From the NCBI GenBank assembly GCA_036785665.1, contig JAXIVJ010001333.1:62001-126000 (forward strand): a stretch of 64,000 nt of DNA. The letters are read 5' to 3'. A program made the position numbers and the translations under genes. Position 1 is the first letter of the stretch, and every line of letters starts with the position of its first letter. Under the pieces are notes generated by a model. It did no database searches. It was not told the DNA's origin and worked only from the letters and a program-made list of their open reading frames with translations. Positions 10,991 through 22,439 of the stretch are shown here, piece after piece. The DNA comes from Chirona hameri. Taxonomy: Eukaryota; Arthropoda; Thecostraca; Balanomorpha; Balanidae.

Positions 10991-12073
10991 CCAGAGGCGG
11001 TGGCCATTGAGGGGGGGGGGGGGCATTGGGGTCATGCCCCAAAACGATTGAAATCCGATCGAAACTTACGCATTAACGGATATTAAATAACATTTTAACA
11101 CATTGTATAAAGAAAAGTGTATTTTAACTCAGTCCTTAATGTACACATTAGTGAAATCCGATGAGTTTGTTTCATTGTGTAAAACTTTTTGTTATCTGCA
11201 CCCAAAACCAACTTTTGACCGTTTTGGATCCGACAGTGGCATCTCAGGCCTGACAAGGGCGCTCTCAATTCAACTTTGAGATGTCGAATAAATCACCACA
11301 GACATGCCTGTCAATCAACTATCTCTTATTTTCGCATTTTTGGTTATATAAAGTTCCAAAACATAGAAACAATTCATTAAAAAATATAAGCTGATGAGGA
11401 CTTCAAAAACCGTAAGATATATGATGGTGACTTGCAAGGTGAATGTGCGTAAAGAACTTGAAGTCGTGTCTTTAAAACTAACCGGCTTATGACTTCAAAA
11501 GTAAAAATGAGTCACTTTTTGAGCTATTAAGTATGCTTATTAACCTATGCCATTTATGTTCAATGTTCGATGATAATATCATTCGATGCGTATCGATAAG
11601 ACAAACACAATGGTGAAATCTGTTTTACTCTATAATGTTTCTATCAAAAGTTATTCCTTCAAAATATTTCGGCGATTTTTAGAATGTTTCAAATTGAATG
11701 GATTATCCTGACCTAACTATTGACCTAATGTAAATTCTGATGCAACTGTAATGACCGAAAATTATATTATCTTTCGAACCTTTTTTCAGCGCGTTGCTAA
11801 CTCTTTTAGTTATCGAGATATATACGGTTTTAGAAAGGGCACTCATATATAGCCGAAATTTGACCTTTGGTGACCTCTGGCGAGTGACCTCAATATTGAC
11901 TTGCCCCTAAAAAGACCGAATACTTTCGATAGAGCTTGTCTTGGGCTATCTAACAGCGTTTTTCACTTGTCGCTTCGCTGAGTTTTTGTTAGATCTTTGG
12001 GGGGGTTGAAAATCCCCCCCCCCGGCAGTTCGTGGTTGGTGCGAACCTCGGCAGTGCTCGGTGCGCGGGTTAA
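10990..12073 (-). mobile_element. TTAA-type G/C-tract element
   Basis: The left end lies at the right. On the minus strand it reads TTAACCCGCGCACCGAGCAC (TTAA at 12070-12073), then a spacer and a second unit CACGAACTGCCG, a G tract, ATTTTCAA and a C tract (12000-12025). The body shares TGACCTCTGGCGAGTGACCT and CGATAAGACAAACACAATGG-like stretches with the element at 1-942. The other end may be the G tract at 11010-11040 (GCCATTGAGGGG, then CATTGGGGTCATGCCCC), but no TTAA remains there. Inserted within the Gypsy element together with family B copy 1. Confidence 0.6.
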
Positions 12074-12279
12074 GGCATTCCGCGCCCATCTTGTTATCCA
12101 CATCTCCTATGACCTAGGATCAGATACAATTATTGCAATACATCATGTTACATACAATTATTGTCCTGTTCGTGGAACATATTGTACAATAATACAAATC
12201 GAAAATACAGCACGATTTGGGAGATAGCTGCTCATCATCGAAAAATATGCGTGCCCCCCCCCCCCCCCCCAGTAAAAAT

Positions 12280-12723
12280 CCCGCACAGGAGGCCCTGCTG
12301 ATCAGACCAGCTGGAGAGAAGGTGGAAGCTCTTCGAAGATGGCCATCACCACAGTCAGTGAAGGACCTGCGTCGCTTCCTGGGGTTCATCGGCTACTACC
12401 AGCAGTACATTTCTGAATTAGGAAGTAAGACTGCACTGACGTCTGACCTGTTGAAGAACGAAGCAGTCTTCAACTGGACTGAGGAGTGTGAGGAGCAGTT
12501 CCAACTGCTCGAGAAGGAGATGGGGGGGGGGGGGGGTAGTAGCCGGTACCTACTTCAGTTCCCAGAGGTGGAGGAGCTGTTCACTCTGACGACTGATGCT
12601 AGCGGCACTGGCTGGGGTGCAGCACTGCGACAGGAGCGTGGGGTCATCGCCTTCGCTTCTGGCAAGTGGACACCAGCTGAGAAGAACTGGTCAGTGACTG
12701 AGCGGGAGCTGGTCAGTGACTGA
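12280..12723 (+). pseudogene. Ty3/Gypsy RT thumb and RNase H N-terminus
   Basis: The frame has EKVEALRRWPSPQSVKDLRR then FLGFIGYYQQYI, the hallmark end of Gypsy RTs. It continues with the FNWTEECEEQFQLLE connection and an RNase H start (LTTDASGTGWGAALRQ, with the catalytic D in TDAS), then FASGKWTPAEKNWSVTEREL. A run of 14 G at about 12523-12536 inserts glycines and is not part of the family pattern. The coding frame ends where the 22-bp minisatellite starts. Confidence 0.9.
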
Positions 12724-13320
12724 GCGGGAGCTGGTCAGTGACTGAGTGGGAGCTGGTCAGTGACTGAGCGGGAGCTGGTCAGTGACTAAGCGGGAGCTGG
12801 TCAGTGACTAAGCGGGAGCTGGTCACTGACCAGCTCCCGCTCAGTCACTGACCAGTGGTCAGTGACTGAGCGGGAGCTGGTCAGTGACTGAGCGGGAGCT
12901 GGTCAGTGACTGAGCGGGAGCTGGTCAGTGACTGAGCGGGAGCTGGTCAGTGACTAAGCGGGAGCTGGTCAGTGATTGAGCGGGAGCTGGTCAGTGACTG
13001 AGCGGGAGCTGGTCAGTGACTGAGCGGGAGCTGGTCAGTGACTGAGCGGGAGCTGTTTAGTGACTAAGCGGGAGCTGGTCAGTGACTAAGCGGGAGCTGG
13101 TCAGTGACTGAGCGGGAGCTGGCCAGTGACTGAGCGGGAGCTGGTCAGTGACTGAGCGGGAGCTGGTCAGTGACTGAGCGGGAGCTGGTCAGTGACTGAG
13201 CGGGAGCTGGTCAGTGACTGAGCGGGAGCTGGTCAGTGACTAAGCGGGAGCTGGTCAGTGACTGAGCGGGAGCTGGCCAGTGACTGAGCGGGAGCTGGTC
13301 AGTGACTGAGCGGGAGCTGG
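12691..13320 (+). repeat. 22-bp minisatellite grown inside the RNase H gene
   Basis: About 28 copies of TCAGTGACTGAGCGGGAGCTGG, the sequence encoding the SVTEREL motif of RNase H. One short inverted segment occurs at about 12822-12855. Variants (TAAG for TGAG, GGCCAG, TTTAG) mark the copy history. The 22-bp unit is not a multiple of three and each unit carries TGA, so the array breaks the frame. Flanking RNase H sequence resumes exactly after it. Confidence 0.95.
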
Positions 13321-13930
13321 GTGCAGTCATCCAGGCGGTCACCAAGTGCAGGCAGTATCTGATTGGCAAACCCTTCAAGCTCAAGACGGATCACGAAGCC
13401 ATCCAGCTTCCAGAAGTCCAAGCCGCCTTCCGGTCGTCTGCACAGGTGGCTGGAGAAGTTGCAGAAGTACGACTTCACTGTGGAGCACGTACGAGGTTGC
13501 TCCATTCCACACGTAGATGCCCTATACAGGCAGTTTGAAGAGCAGGTGGAGGACAGCAAGGAGAGGCAGTACAAGCTGAACGTGGCCGCACTTGAATGCG
13601 TCCCGCAGGGGAGTAGGAATCAAGAGGCTGACAGAAGCTGAAGAGACAAATCACGATCACAGCAGATGCACTGAAGGACAGGACCAGGCAGCTGAATCGG
13701 CGCTCTCTGAGCACCTATGTACCATAGGTGTCGGTGGAGGGTAAAGACCCCGTTCTGAAGAGGCTGTATCAGCATCTACAGAGAAGAGGTTTGAGCACCA
13801 AAGATCTCACTGAAGAACAGAGAAGAGAGTTGAAGTTCTACGCCACAATTAGAGGTCTCTACCTGAATGGTGGTGTCATTCTGCGGGAGTCAAGAGGTTT
13901 CCAGAATTTACAAGTTCTGGTGCTACAGAG
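13300..13930 (+). pseudogene. Ty3/Gypsy RNase H end and pre-integrase linker
   Basis: Starts with TERELGAVIQAVTKCRQYL, IGKPFKLKTDHEAIQ, then shifts frame and continues GRLHRWLEKLQKYDFTVEH, VRGCSIPHVDALYRQ, the conserved end of RNase H (a DALSR-like box). After another shift 13728-13930 gives a linker of the type found before the integrase zinc finger (KDPVLKRLYQHLQRRGL). Several frameshifts make it non-functional. It is cut at about 13930 by a family B foldback element. Confidence 0.88.
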
Positions 13931-14922
13931 CTGTGGCGACGGAAGAGGGGGGGGGGGGGGGGAGGGGCAGGGTGGGAAGCTGCCCCCCCCCCCCACTCAA
14001 GAAGTTGAGGGGCAAACATATAATTCCCCCATAAATTTGTAAGAGGGGCCCTCCAAGGAGTTATTTGATTTGTTTTTACCGATACAAAAATGTGAGGGCC
14101 CGAGGTGCCCCCAGACAGCATGGGGGGCCCTATAAGGCCGACAGAAGGCCCTCGGTAGGCCTGATGGGGCCCTAGGAACAGTGGCGGTGGCAGGTATTTT
14201 CGGAAAGAAACCAAGGGACCCCTCGGCAAATCCCCCCAAAAAAAGAAGAAGAAGAAGAGTGAAATGGTATCTCTTCGGATTTAGGCTGCTATATTTTGCA
14301 GGGCCTCTAAATGGTCGCAAAAAAACGTCGGACAGGCCCATGTTGAAGTCTCAGGCCTTCTGAGGGCCCCTCCGGCCTACCGACGGCGCCCTCAGACCTA
14401 CCGAGGGCCTCCTCATGCCTACCGAGGGCCCCCTCAGGCCTACCGAGGGCCCCCTCAGGCCTACCGAGGGCCCCCTCAGGCCGACTGAGGGCCTTCTGCC
14501 GGCCTTAGAGAGCCCATCAGGCTGGCTGGGGGCACCTCGGAGCCCTCGGTCAACTTCTTGGAGGGCCCCTCTTACAAATTAAGGGGGGGGGGGGGGCAAA
14601 ATCATGTTGGCCCCGCCCCCCCCCCCCCAAAAAAAAAACGAAAAAAAAAACGTATTGAGTGGGGGAGCAGCTGCCCCCCCCGTATCCGCCGCCACTGTCT
14701 CGGAAGGCCTGAGACTTCAACATGGGCCTGTCCGACGTTTTTTGCGACTATTTAGTGGCCCTGCAAAATACAGTGGCCTAAATCCGAGGAGATACCATTT
14801 CGCGACATTTTGTTTTGTGTGTGTGTGTGTCGGGGTGGGGGGGGGGGGGGCTTTGGCCGAGGGGGACCCCTGGGTTTATTTGCCTCCCCCCATCCGAAAA
14901 TGCCTTCCCCCGCCACTGCCAC
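13930..14922. mobile_element. family B foldback element in Gypsy
   Basis: Left end CTGTGGCGACGGAAGAGGGG, right end (reverse complement) CTGTGGCAGTGGCGGGGG. 13935-14050 is the shared family segment (GGGAAGCTGCCCCC, ACTCAAGAAGTTGAGGGGC, AAACATATAATTCCCC). Two long arms at about 14172-14364 and 14702-14915 are inverted copies of each other (for example CGTCGGACAGGCCCATGTTG versus CAACATGGGCCTGTCCGACG). Between them lies a tandem array of CCTACCGAGGGCCCCCTCAGG (14370-14480). The flanks carry similar ACAG-GAGCTG and ACAGTGTCTG, possibly an eroded target duplication. Confidence 0.65.
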
Positions 14923-14929
14923 AGTGTCT

Positions 14930-15590
14930 GAGGGCCAGGCTACTGCAGATGGCACACAAAGTACCCACATCTGGCCATGGAGGTGTGCGCAGAACAGTTC
15001 CCAGACTGACTGAGAACTACTTCTAGTACAACATGAGGCTGGACGTGAAGCGTGCGTGCAGCTCATGCAGCTCAGCTCATCCACAAGTCCAAGACAACAT
15101 CATGCCGAGAAGGACGGGGAGCAGTACCAGTGGAAGGAAGACCGTTGGAGCAGTGGGCGGCGGACATTCTGGAGCTCCCACGCACTGAAGCTGGCTACAG
15201 GTACGTGCTGGTGGTGACTGACGTGTTCAGTAAACTGGTGGACCTGTTTGCTTTGAAGAGTCAGACTGCTGTGGACATTGCTGACTGTTTACTGAAGGTG
15301 ATCAGCCGTTACGGAGTCATGAAGTCGCTGCTGACAGATCAGGGAAGAAACTTTGAGAGTAGTCTGGTGCAGGAGCTCTGTCGTAGACTGGAGATCAAGA
15401 AACTGCAAACCACAGTGTACCAGCCTGTACCAGCCTGACTCCATTACAGCTGTGTACCAGCTGTAATGGAGTCACGAGCGGTTCAACAGGACCCTGTGCG
15501 AGTTGCTGTCTCACTTCACAGCTGATCAGGAACCAGTAACAGCTGATCAGGAACCAGTACACAGAAGCCCGCGAACTGAGTTTAGGAGTA
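14930..15590 (+). pseudogene. Ty3/Gypsy integrase
   Basis: Shows the integrase zinc-binding region (GHGGVRRTVPRL, a stop, then CSSC after a shift), followed by the core: EQWAADILELP with the first catalytic Asp, YVLVVTDVFSKLVDLFALKS, and LLTDQGRNFESSLVQEL with the second Asp. The third acidic residue region appears after a small rearrangement (ERFNRTLCELLSHF). A palindromic GACTCCATTACAGCTG/CAGCTGTAATGGAGTC lies at 15438-15474, and an ACAGCTGATCAGGAACCAGT duplication at 15516-15561. No LTR can be recognised downstream. Confidence 0.88.
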
Positions 15591-17440
15591 GTTTGTATTT
15601 GCCGTCCCGCCGTTTGCTGCTCTCAACAGCTCGGCGTCGTCGGACTCGGCGCTATTGATCGGCGCGGGAGAAAGATCCGCGGCGGCGGCGACGGCGGCAG
15701 CCTGTCACGCTCGCGTCGCCACCGACGTCATCACTGACACGTCGTCACAGACGCCGCGCCGTCGGTACTCGGTACGACGGTGTCGACAACGACGGCAGGC
15801 CGGCCGTGGGGGGGGGGGGGGGGGGGGACCAGAGGGTGGCGCCCCTCTCAGCCGGGTATGGCTCGGGCTGTCGCGCCTGGTCGCCATGTTGGAGCGCCGA
15901 ACCGAACGCGGTTTAACACAGCGGGGTTGTTGAGGGTTGCAATCTCGGACCAGTATCTCAGCAACCACGAGTCGCACGGACATAGAACAAACACAGATGC
16001 GTAGTGAAATTATCGGCCCAGAGTATGCACTGTGTCGATAAAATACATACAAAATCGATAAAAATTATACAGCTGTAAAGCGCAATTAAATCGGTCCAAT
16101 ATCCACCCAAAATGTATTAATATTTACAAGCATGAAGCTTATAATGACAGCTTTAATAAAACGCGTCCGACCTCGCCACCCCTCGCCCGGCCCGGCGTTC
16201 CAGCATGGCGGCCGGCCGCGACCGCTCTCAGGCACCCTTGTCCCTTCCAGTTGTTATTGAAGTTAAGTGGGAGTGACACGGGACCACAGCTGACGTGACA
16301 CCTGACAACAGCTGACGTGACACCTGACAACAGCTGACGTGACACCTGACAACAGCTGACGTGATACCTGACCACAGCTGATGTGACCCACTCGACAGGT
16401 GGCAGTCATGCGCGGACCGCGACGCTCGAGAGGGCTCAGCTGCGTAGCTGCACGTAACGGCGCCAGGTACTTACAATCTTTATTGACCACCGAATGAGTG
16501 TCCTTACTGGAGGACAATAGGATTTTGCGAGAGGGGCGTTCACGTAGGCGCTAGCCCGTGGCTGTTTAAAGAGAGCACTCTGAGTTCGCTGAGAGCACTT
16601 ACGCTTCTGGCAACGGTAGTGGTGATGTAAAAAATATAATTCTACTTTGGTAGCCGAGTACCGGATTCGCCACGCGCGTTGGTTGAATGTCACTGGGCGG
16701 AATATGTGATAAAGACTGACACAAATCTGCTCCGAGAAGTTCAGGATTCGTCCAGACACAAGTAGTGTGTCTGAACGTGTCTGGACGGACTATTGGCTTT
16801 TAGACGTTCAATAGTTCGAACGATTTATCTAAATTTTCTTCCCAAAAGTAAACCCGTTGATATTGAGTATTTACATAAACGCACACATAAATTCAAATAA
16901 TCACTGTCTTTGGAGCTTCATGTTATTGTAACGCTAAGTTTTTGGTAGTGAAGGAATATCATGATGAGTCTAAACAAACAAATGAGATAAAAGGGTACTA
17001 AAAGGTTTTATGATTCGATGGAAGAAGTGACAGCCCATCTCGTCCTTTTCGGCATTGCCCCCATATCTGTTATGGAAAATAACATTTTGAACAATATCTC
17101 CTGTTGAAAATAAGGAATACCATGACTTAGGGGAGGGCGGGGAATGCCGGACGGTATAAGTAATGCGGGACACCTCCCTAAAACAAGTATTTTAACTACC
17201 ACCAACCAGCCGATGTTTTCATTATTTCTTTGGACGCTACTTCCGGCGCGCGAAGGTAGCTTAAGAGCAGAGAGGAGCTTGAGAGTAGCTTAAGAGCTTC
17301 CCAGCCTTTTTCGGTCGATTCCTCACTTATCACGAGCGGATGCCCCATCCCCCTTAATTCTATCTTTGCATCTGCTTAAAATGCATTCTGAACATACACA
17401 ATTTGCAGGGTAACCACGCACTCCAGTGTATTTTGAATGG
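15590..17440. other. no supported gene; GC-rich then AT-rich intergenic
   Basis: 15590-15950 is CpG-rich with a G tract at 15808-15827. 15835-15905 and 16155-16235 have partly inverted similarity (GGTCGCCATGTTGGAGCGCC versus GGCGTTCCAGCATGGCGGCC), which may be transposon ends. 16270-16400 is a short tandem array. 17130-17175 (GGCGGGGAATGCCGGACGG, TAATGCGGGACA) looks like a transposon terminus of unknown type. No coding frame is supported. Confidence 0.35.
16270..16385. repeat. 22-bp tandem repeat (CAGCTGACGTGACACCTGACAA)
   Basis: Five units, the last ones varied (GTGATACCTGACCA, CTGATGTGACC). The unit contains CAGCTG and TGACGTGA. Confidence 0.85.
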
Positions 17441-17446
17441 CATCGG

Positions 17447-17837
17447 TTACAAGCACCGTACATAGTCACATAGCCCTTGTGCCGTCAATGCGAGAGCTGT
17501 CTGCCTCTTCGCCGTCAGTCTTTCGATTCTCGGATCAGTTTTTGACACCGCACACCAGAGGTCAGCTTCGACGTCTTTGAGTTTGTTTATAGTTTTCGTT
17601 GTCACAAATGGGAACGCCTGCTCGCAAAGAAATGTTGAGGAAAATGGAATGAGTTGTCGCAGTGCATTTTCTGAGATTTTTGGGTACATGAGTCGCATCC
17701 TTTGCCCAAAATCCTCCCTTATCGAGCACCCGGAATTCATCCTTGGCCTCGGAGCTGTATGTCATGTCAATGAACTCCTGTAGATCGGCTGGCACCTCAT
17801 CCACAGAGCACTTGAAAGGATCTCGAGTAGGCACCAT
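17447..17837 (-). pseudogene. hAT transposase C-terminus (ZBED5/FAM200-like)
   Basis: Two overlapping minus-strand frames together give the C-terminal dimerisation region of the ZBED5/FAM200-type hAT transposase group. The order is DPFKCSVDEVPADLQEFID, a short divergent stretch, REDFGQRMRLMYPKISENAL, then RQLIPFSSTFLCEQAFPFVT, and LKDVEADLWCAVSKTDPRIE. Family members read similarly: a LP..LQ segment, then a FW...YP segment, then LLPF.STYLCE.GFS, then LRCALS...P. A frameshift near 17720 separates the halves. Only the last fifth or so of a normal transposase is present, so it is a fragment. Confidence 0.8.
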
Positions 17838-18017
17838 AGAGATGTCGTCTGTATCGCCCTCGGGGAAATCCTGACGATTTATCCTTTGAGAGCTAGGTAC
17901 TAGGTGTTATGAGATTTGTTCTTTCAACTCGTCATCAATGGGGCCGGCGGTGTCGATAACGCCACTCAAACGTGACAAGTTTCGGTTACTTCCGCTCAGT
18001 GCGGTGTTTTGCCACAG

Positions 18018-18925
18018 CTGTCTGCTCCAGCTTCATCAGCTCCAGCTTCATCAGTCTCCAGCTTCATCAGTCTCCAGCTTCATCAGCTCCAGCTTCATCA
18101 GCTCTAGCTTCATCAGTCTCCAGCTTCACCAGCTCCAGCTTCATCAGCTCCAGCTTCATCTGCTCCAGCTTCATCAGCTCCAGCTTCATCAGCTCCAGCT
18201 TCATCAGCTCTAGCTTCATCAGTCTCCAGCTTCACCAGCTCCAGCTTCATCAGCTCCAGCTTCATCTGCTCCAGCTTCATCAGCTCCAGCTTCATCAGCT
18301 CCAGCTTCATCAGTCTCCAGCTTCATCAGCTCCAGCTTCATTAGCTCCAGCTTCATCTGCTCCAGCTTCATCAGCTCCAGCTTCATCAGCTCCAGCTTCA
18401 TCAGCTCCAGCTTCATCTGCTCCAGCTTCATCAGCTCCAGCTTCATCAGCTCCAGCTTCATCAGCTCCAGCTTCATCAGTCTCCAGCTTCATCAGCTCCA
18501 GCTTCATCAGCTCCAGCTTCATCAGCTCCAGCTTCATCAGTCTCCAGCTTCATCAGCTCCTGCTTCATCAGCTCCAGCTTCATCAGTCTCCAGCTTCATC
18601 AGCTCCAGCTTCATCAGCTCCAGCTTCATCAGATCCAGCTTTATCAGCTCCAGCTTCATCAGCTCCAGCTTTATCAGTCTCCAGCTTTATCAGTCTCCAG
18701 CTTTATCAGTCTCCAGCTTCATCAGCTCCAGCTTCATCAGCTCAGCTTCATCAGCTCCAGCTTCATCAGCTTAGCTTCATCAGCTCCAGCTTCATCAGCT
18801 CCAGCTTTATCAGCTCCAGCTTCATCAGCTCCAGCTTCATCAGCTCCAGCTTTATCAGCTCCAGCTTCATCAGCTCCAGCTTCATCAGCTCAGCTTCATC
18901 AGCTCCAGCTTCATCAGTCTCCAAA
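18018..18925 (+). repeat. 15-bp minisatellite (AGCTCCAGCTTCATC)
   Basis: About 60 units of AGCTCCAGCTTCATC with 16-bp variants (AGTCTCCAGCTTCATC) and point variants (TTTATC, TCTGCTCC). Long open frames in both strands (SSAPASSAPA, MKLELMKLEL) are produced by the unit length being a multiple of three and are not evidence of a protein. Confidence 0.97.
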
Positions 18926-19570
18926 GATGAATATCGCACTTAATCTGAGAAGTCTGCCACCCCCTGCGGTCCACTTATTCCCCTCAAGTGGGGAATTCCC
19001 CCAGGTTGGGAACCCCTGCTTTAGAGGATAGACTCACTTGTTTGGCTGATATGGCCAACATTTAGTTTGTCTTATGTCTCCTATATGGTTTAACCATCTT
19101 TTAGCCGGTATTGTGGACATACCTATACGTTATCCTGAAATGTGTTGGTTCAGCGAACATAGCCAGGTTACACGTTTGTATGCAACTTGTGGTAAAAGTG
19201 ACGTTTAAGGAACACTATCTTTTCATTCCACGTGAATTCCACGATACCGTTGGCTCCGGGGTAATGGCGGTCAGCCGTCCGGCTTCGGCTTTTTGGTTTC
19301 GCAGAACTCTGGGGTATGGCGGAGGAGCGTTTCCGCCATTCACCTGAGCTCTTATAATATTTCCAATCCTCTCCAACGGATTGAAGCGGTAGCCAGCCGC
19401 CTGCGGGTGGTCTTGATCGCCAGTGGGGCTAGTGCGATCCTCGGCCGAAGCTGACTGTCGGGTGTCGACCGAACCGAGGTCGTGAGAGAATCAAAATATT
19501 CATGAATTAAGTTTCTGAATTAATGAACTTAACGAAAACATACCGTTAAATGGTATGGTCTGCACATCGA
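18926..19570. other. no gene seen
   Basis: Unique-looking sequence with no coding frame I can support. 19250-19345 is GC-rich (GGCGGTCAGCCGTCCGGC). Confidence 0.4.
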
Positions 19571-19574
19571 CATA

Positions 19575-20761
<1,187 letters not shown>

Positions 20762-20764
20762 TGG

Positions 20765-21391
20765 CCTCAACTGGCCTCATATGTGCATATATCATTATAA
20801 ACTAACCGTATATTGCTCCGTAATCGCTGGCATATCGTCATCACCATGCCAGTCACCACCTTTTCATGTGCATGAACACACCCCCGCAACTCTATATGTA
20901 ATAAATTATGCAAATAATGGAAGGAGAAGCTATCTTTTACATCTTGATAGCTATAAATGCTCCTTACATCGCACTATTGACTGCCCGCCAAGCGTTGCAT
21001 ACTTCCTGGAAACCACCCCTTTGCAAGTCCCGGAAACCGCCTCTGCCATGCATTTTTTATGATAGTTCATTAACATCAACTAATTTGCACTTGTTTCAAT
21101 CACCGTAAACCGATGTAACTCCTTCATGCTTGAAGCAGTTAGGAAGAAACCGTGAAGATCACATTTCCGTATTATCGCCAAATGTCGCCGCAGAACCCTC
21201 CCGAAACCGTGCCCTGGAACCGCCTATGTTCAGGTTAAGAACTCAAAATTCTGACTCCATGTGTGGAAATCTATTTTGGGAAAGTCCCAAAATTGCATTG
21301 GCTCCCAGCCGTTCTGGAGATATCTGCGAAAAACCTGAGGGGGGGGGGGGGGTTGGAATCCCCTCCCCCTCCCTGTTACAAATAGGGTTAA
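20765..21391. mobile_element. TTAA-type element, right end at 21391
   Basis: On the minus strand the terminus is TTAACCCTATTTGTAACAGG, then a G-rich tract, ATTCCAA, a C-tract (21340-21352) and CAGGTTTTTCGCAGATATCTCC, matching other members (AGGTTTTTC.. ATAACT, TATC). TTAA is at 21388-21391. The left end is not found, so the start given is only the edge of the unassigned region. 20765-21120 has no other supported feature. The following 21390-21500 holds AACGGGTCAACGGGT repeats also seen at 33260-33420. Confidence 0.5.
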
Positions 21392-21519
21392 AGGGTCGAT
21401 GGCTCCAAGGGATAAAGAGTCAACGGGTCGATGGCTGAACGGGTCAACGGGTGAACGTCTCAATTTATATGCATAACAATGGCAATAAGTCAACGGGTTA
21501 AAGGCTTCGTTCGTTCTGA

Positions 21520-22434
21520 GTGGAAGTAGATTTTAGATTGGAAGTAGGAAGTAGAATTTTAAATGATTTTCCACATGTGTGTGAACAGATAACTACATAT
21601 TTATATGCTGATGACACTGTTATCTTCATCGAAGGTAGAAATGAACATAAACTGCAAAATACTTTGAACACACTTATGCCAAAAGTAGCTGAATGGTTTA
21701 TTGCAGACCAGTTATCTTTAAATACTGATAAAACATTTTATCAGTTATATACAAACAAAGAAGCACAAGTTGAAGTATCACTTAATTTAATGGGTACAGT
21801 TATTAAGCGTGCAAAAACCGTTAAATATCTGGGGGTATTTATTGATGAGGATATGAAATGGAAAACACACATTGCTAAACTTTACACAGTCCTGTGTAGA
21901 AATGTAGACATAGTTAATAGAGTGAAGCATTTTCTCAATTCCAAGCATTTGATGTTACTATACAACTCCCTCTTTCTGTCTCATATTAATTATTGCTGTT
22001 TTCTGTATAGTAATACATACTCCTCTTATATAAACAGAATATAAAAATTGCAGAAACGTGTTGTGAGAATAGTAGATGGACAACCTAGACTAGCGCACAC
22101 TGCCCCAATTTTCAAAAAACTCAAGATTCTTCGACTTAAAGACATTGGCAACCAGCAAATGTTGTTGCTATTGCACAGAAAACTTAAAGCTAACTTACCA
22201 AATTTAATTGACCAACTCTTTGTTGTAGCACAACCCAGTAGAATTACTCGAACTATAAAACATTTTGAGGAAACATTTACTTATAAAGTATATAAAACAC
22301 AGACTACTTCTTGGGCTGGACCGAGACTGTGGAACAGAGTTATGGGACCTATGTTCCCAATGGTGCAGGCAGTTCCTTCTTCAAAATACACAATTAAAAA
22401 GGTATCCAAGGATTACTTTCTTAGTCAGTACTAA
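21520..22434 (+). pseudogene. LINE reverse transcriptase C-terminal half
   Basis: A 5'-truncated non-LTR retrotransposon. It starts just before the catalytic box TTYLYADDTVIF, goes on with LSLNTDKTFYQLY, VKYLGVFIDEDMKWKTHI, HLMLLYNSLFLSHINYCC, and after one in-frame TAA (22042-22044) with LQKRVVRIVDGQPRLAHTAP, IFKKLKILRLKDIGNQQM and a C-terminal WAGPRLWNRV. This layout (YADD, LGV.ID..L.W..HI, LQKR..RII) is that of CR1/Jockey-group RTs. Both halves are in the same frame, so a single nonsense change is the main visible lesion. The 3' UTR seems to extend to about 22620. Confidence 0.88.
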
Positions 22435-22439
22435 GAAAA

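Noticed and set aside
12691..13320. CRISPR-like regular repeat array
   Set aside because: Units are contiguous with no unique spacers, the genome is eukaryotic, and the unit derives from RNase H coding sequence.
17972..18943. 323-residue open frame (SSAPASSAPA...)
   Set aside because: Entirely produced by the 15-bp minisatellite, whose unit length is a multiple of three; also open on the other strand.
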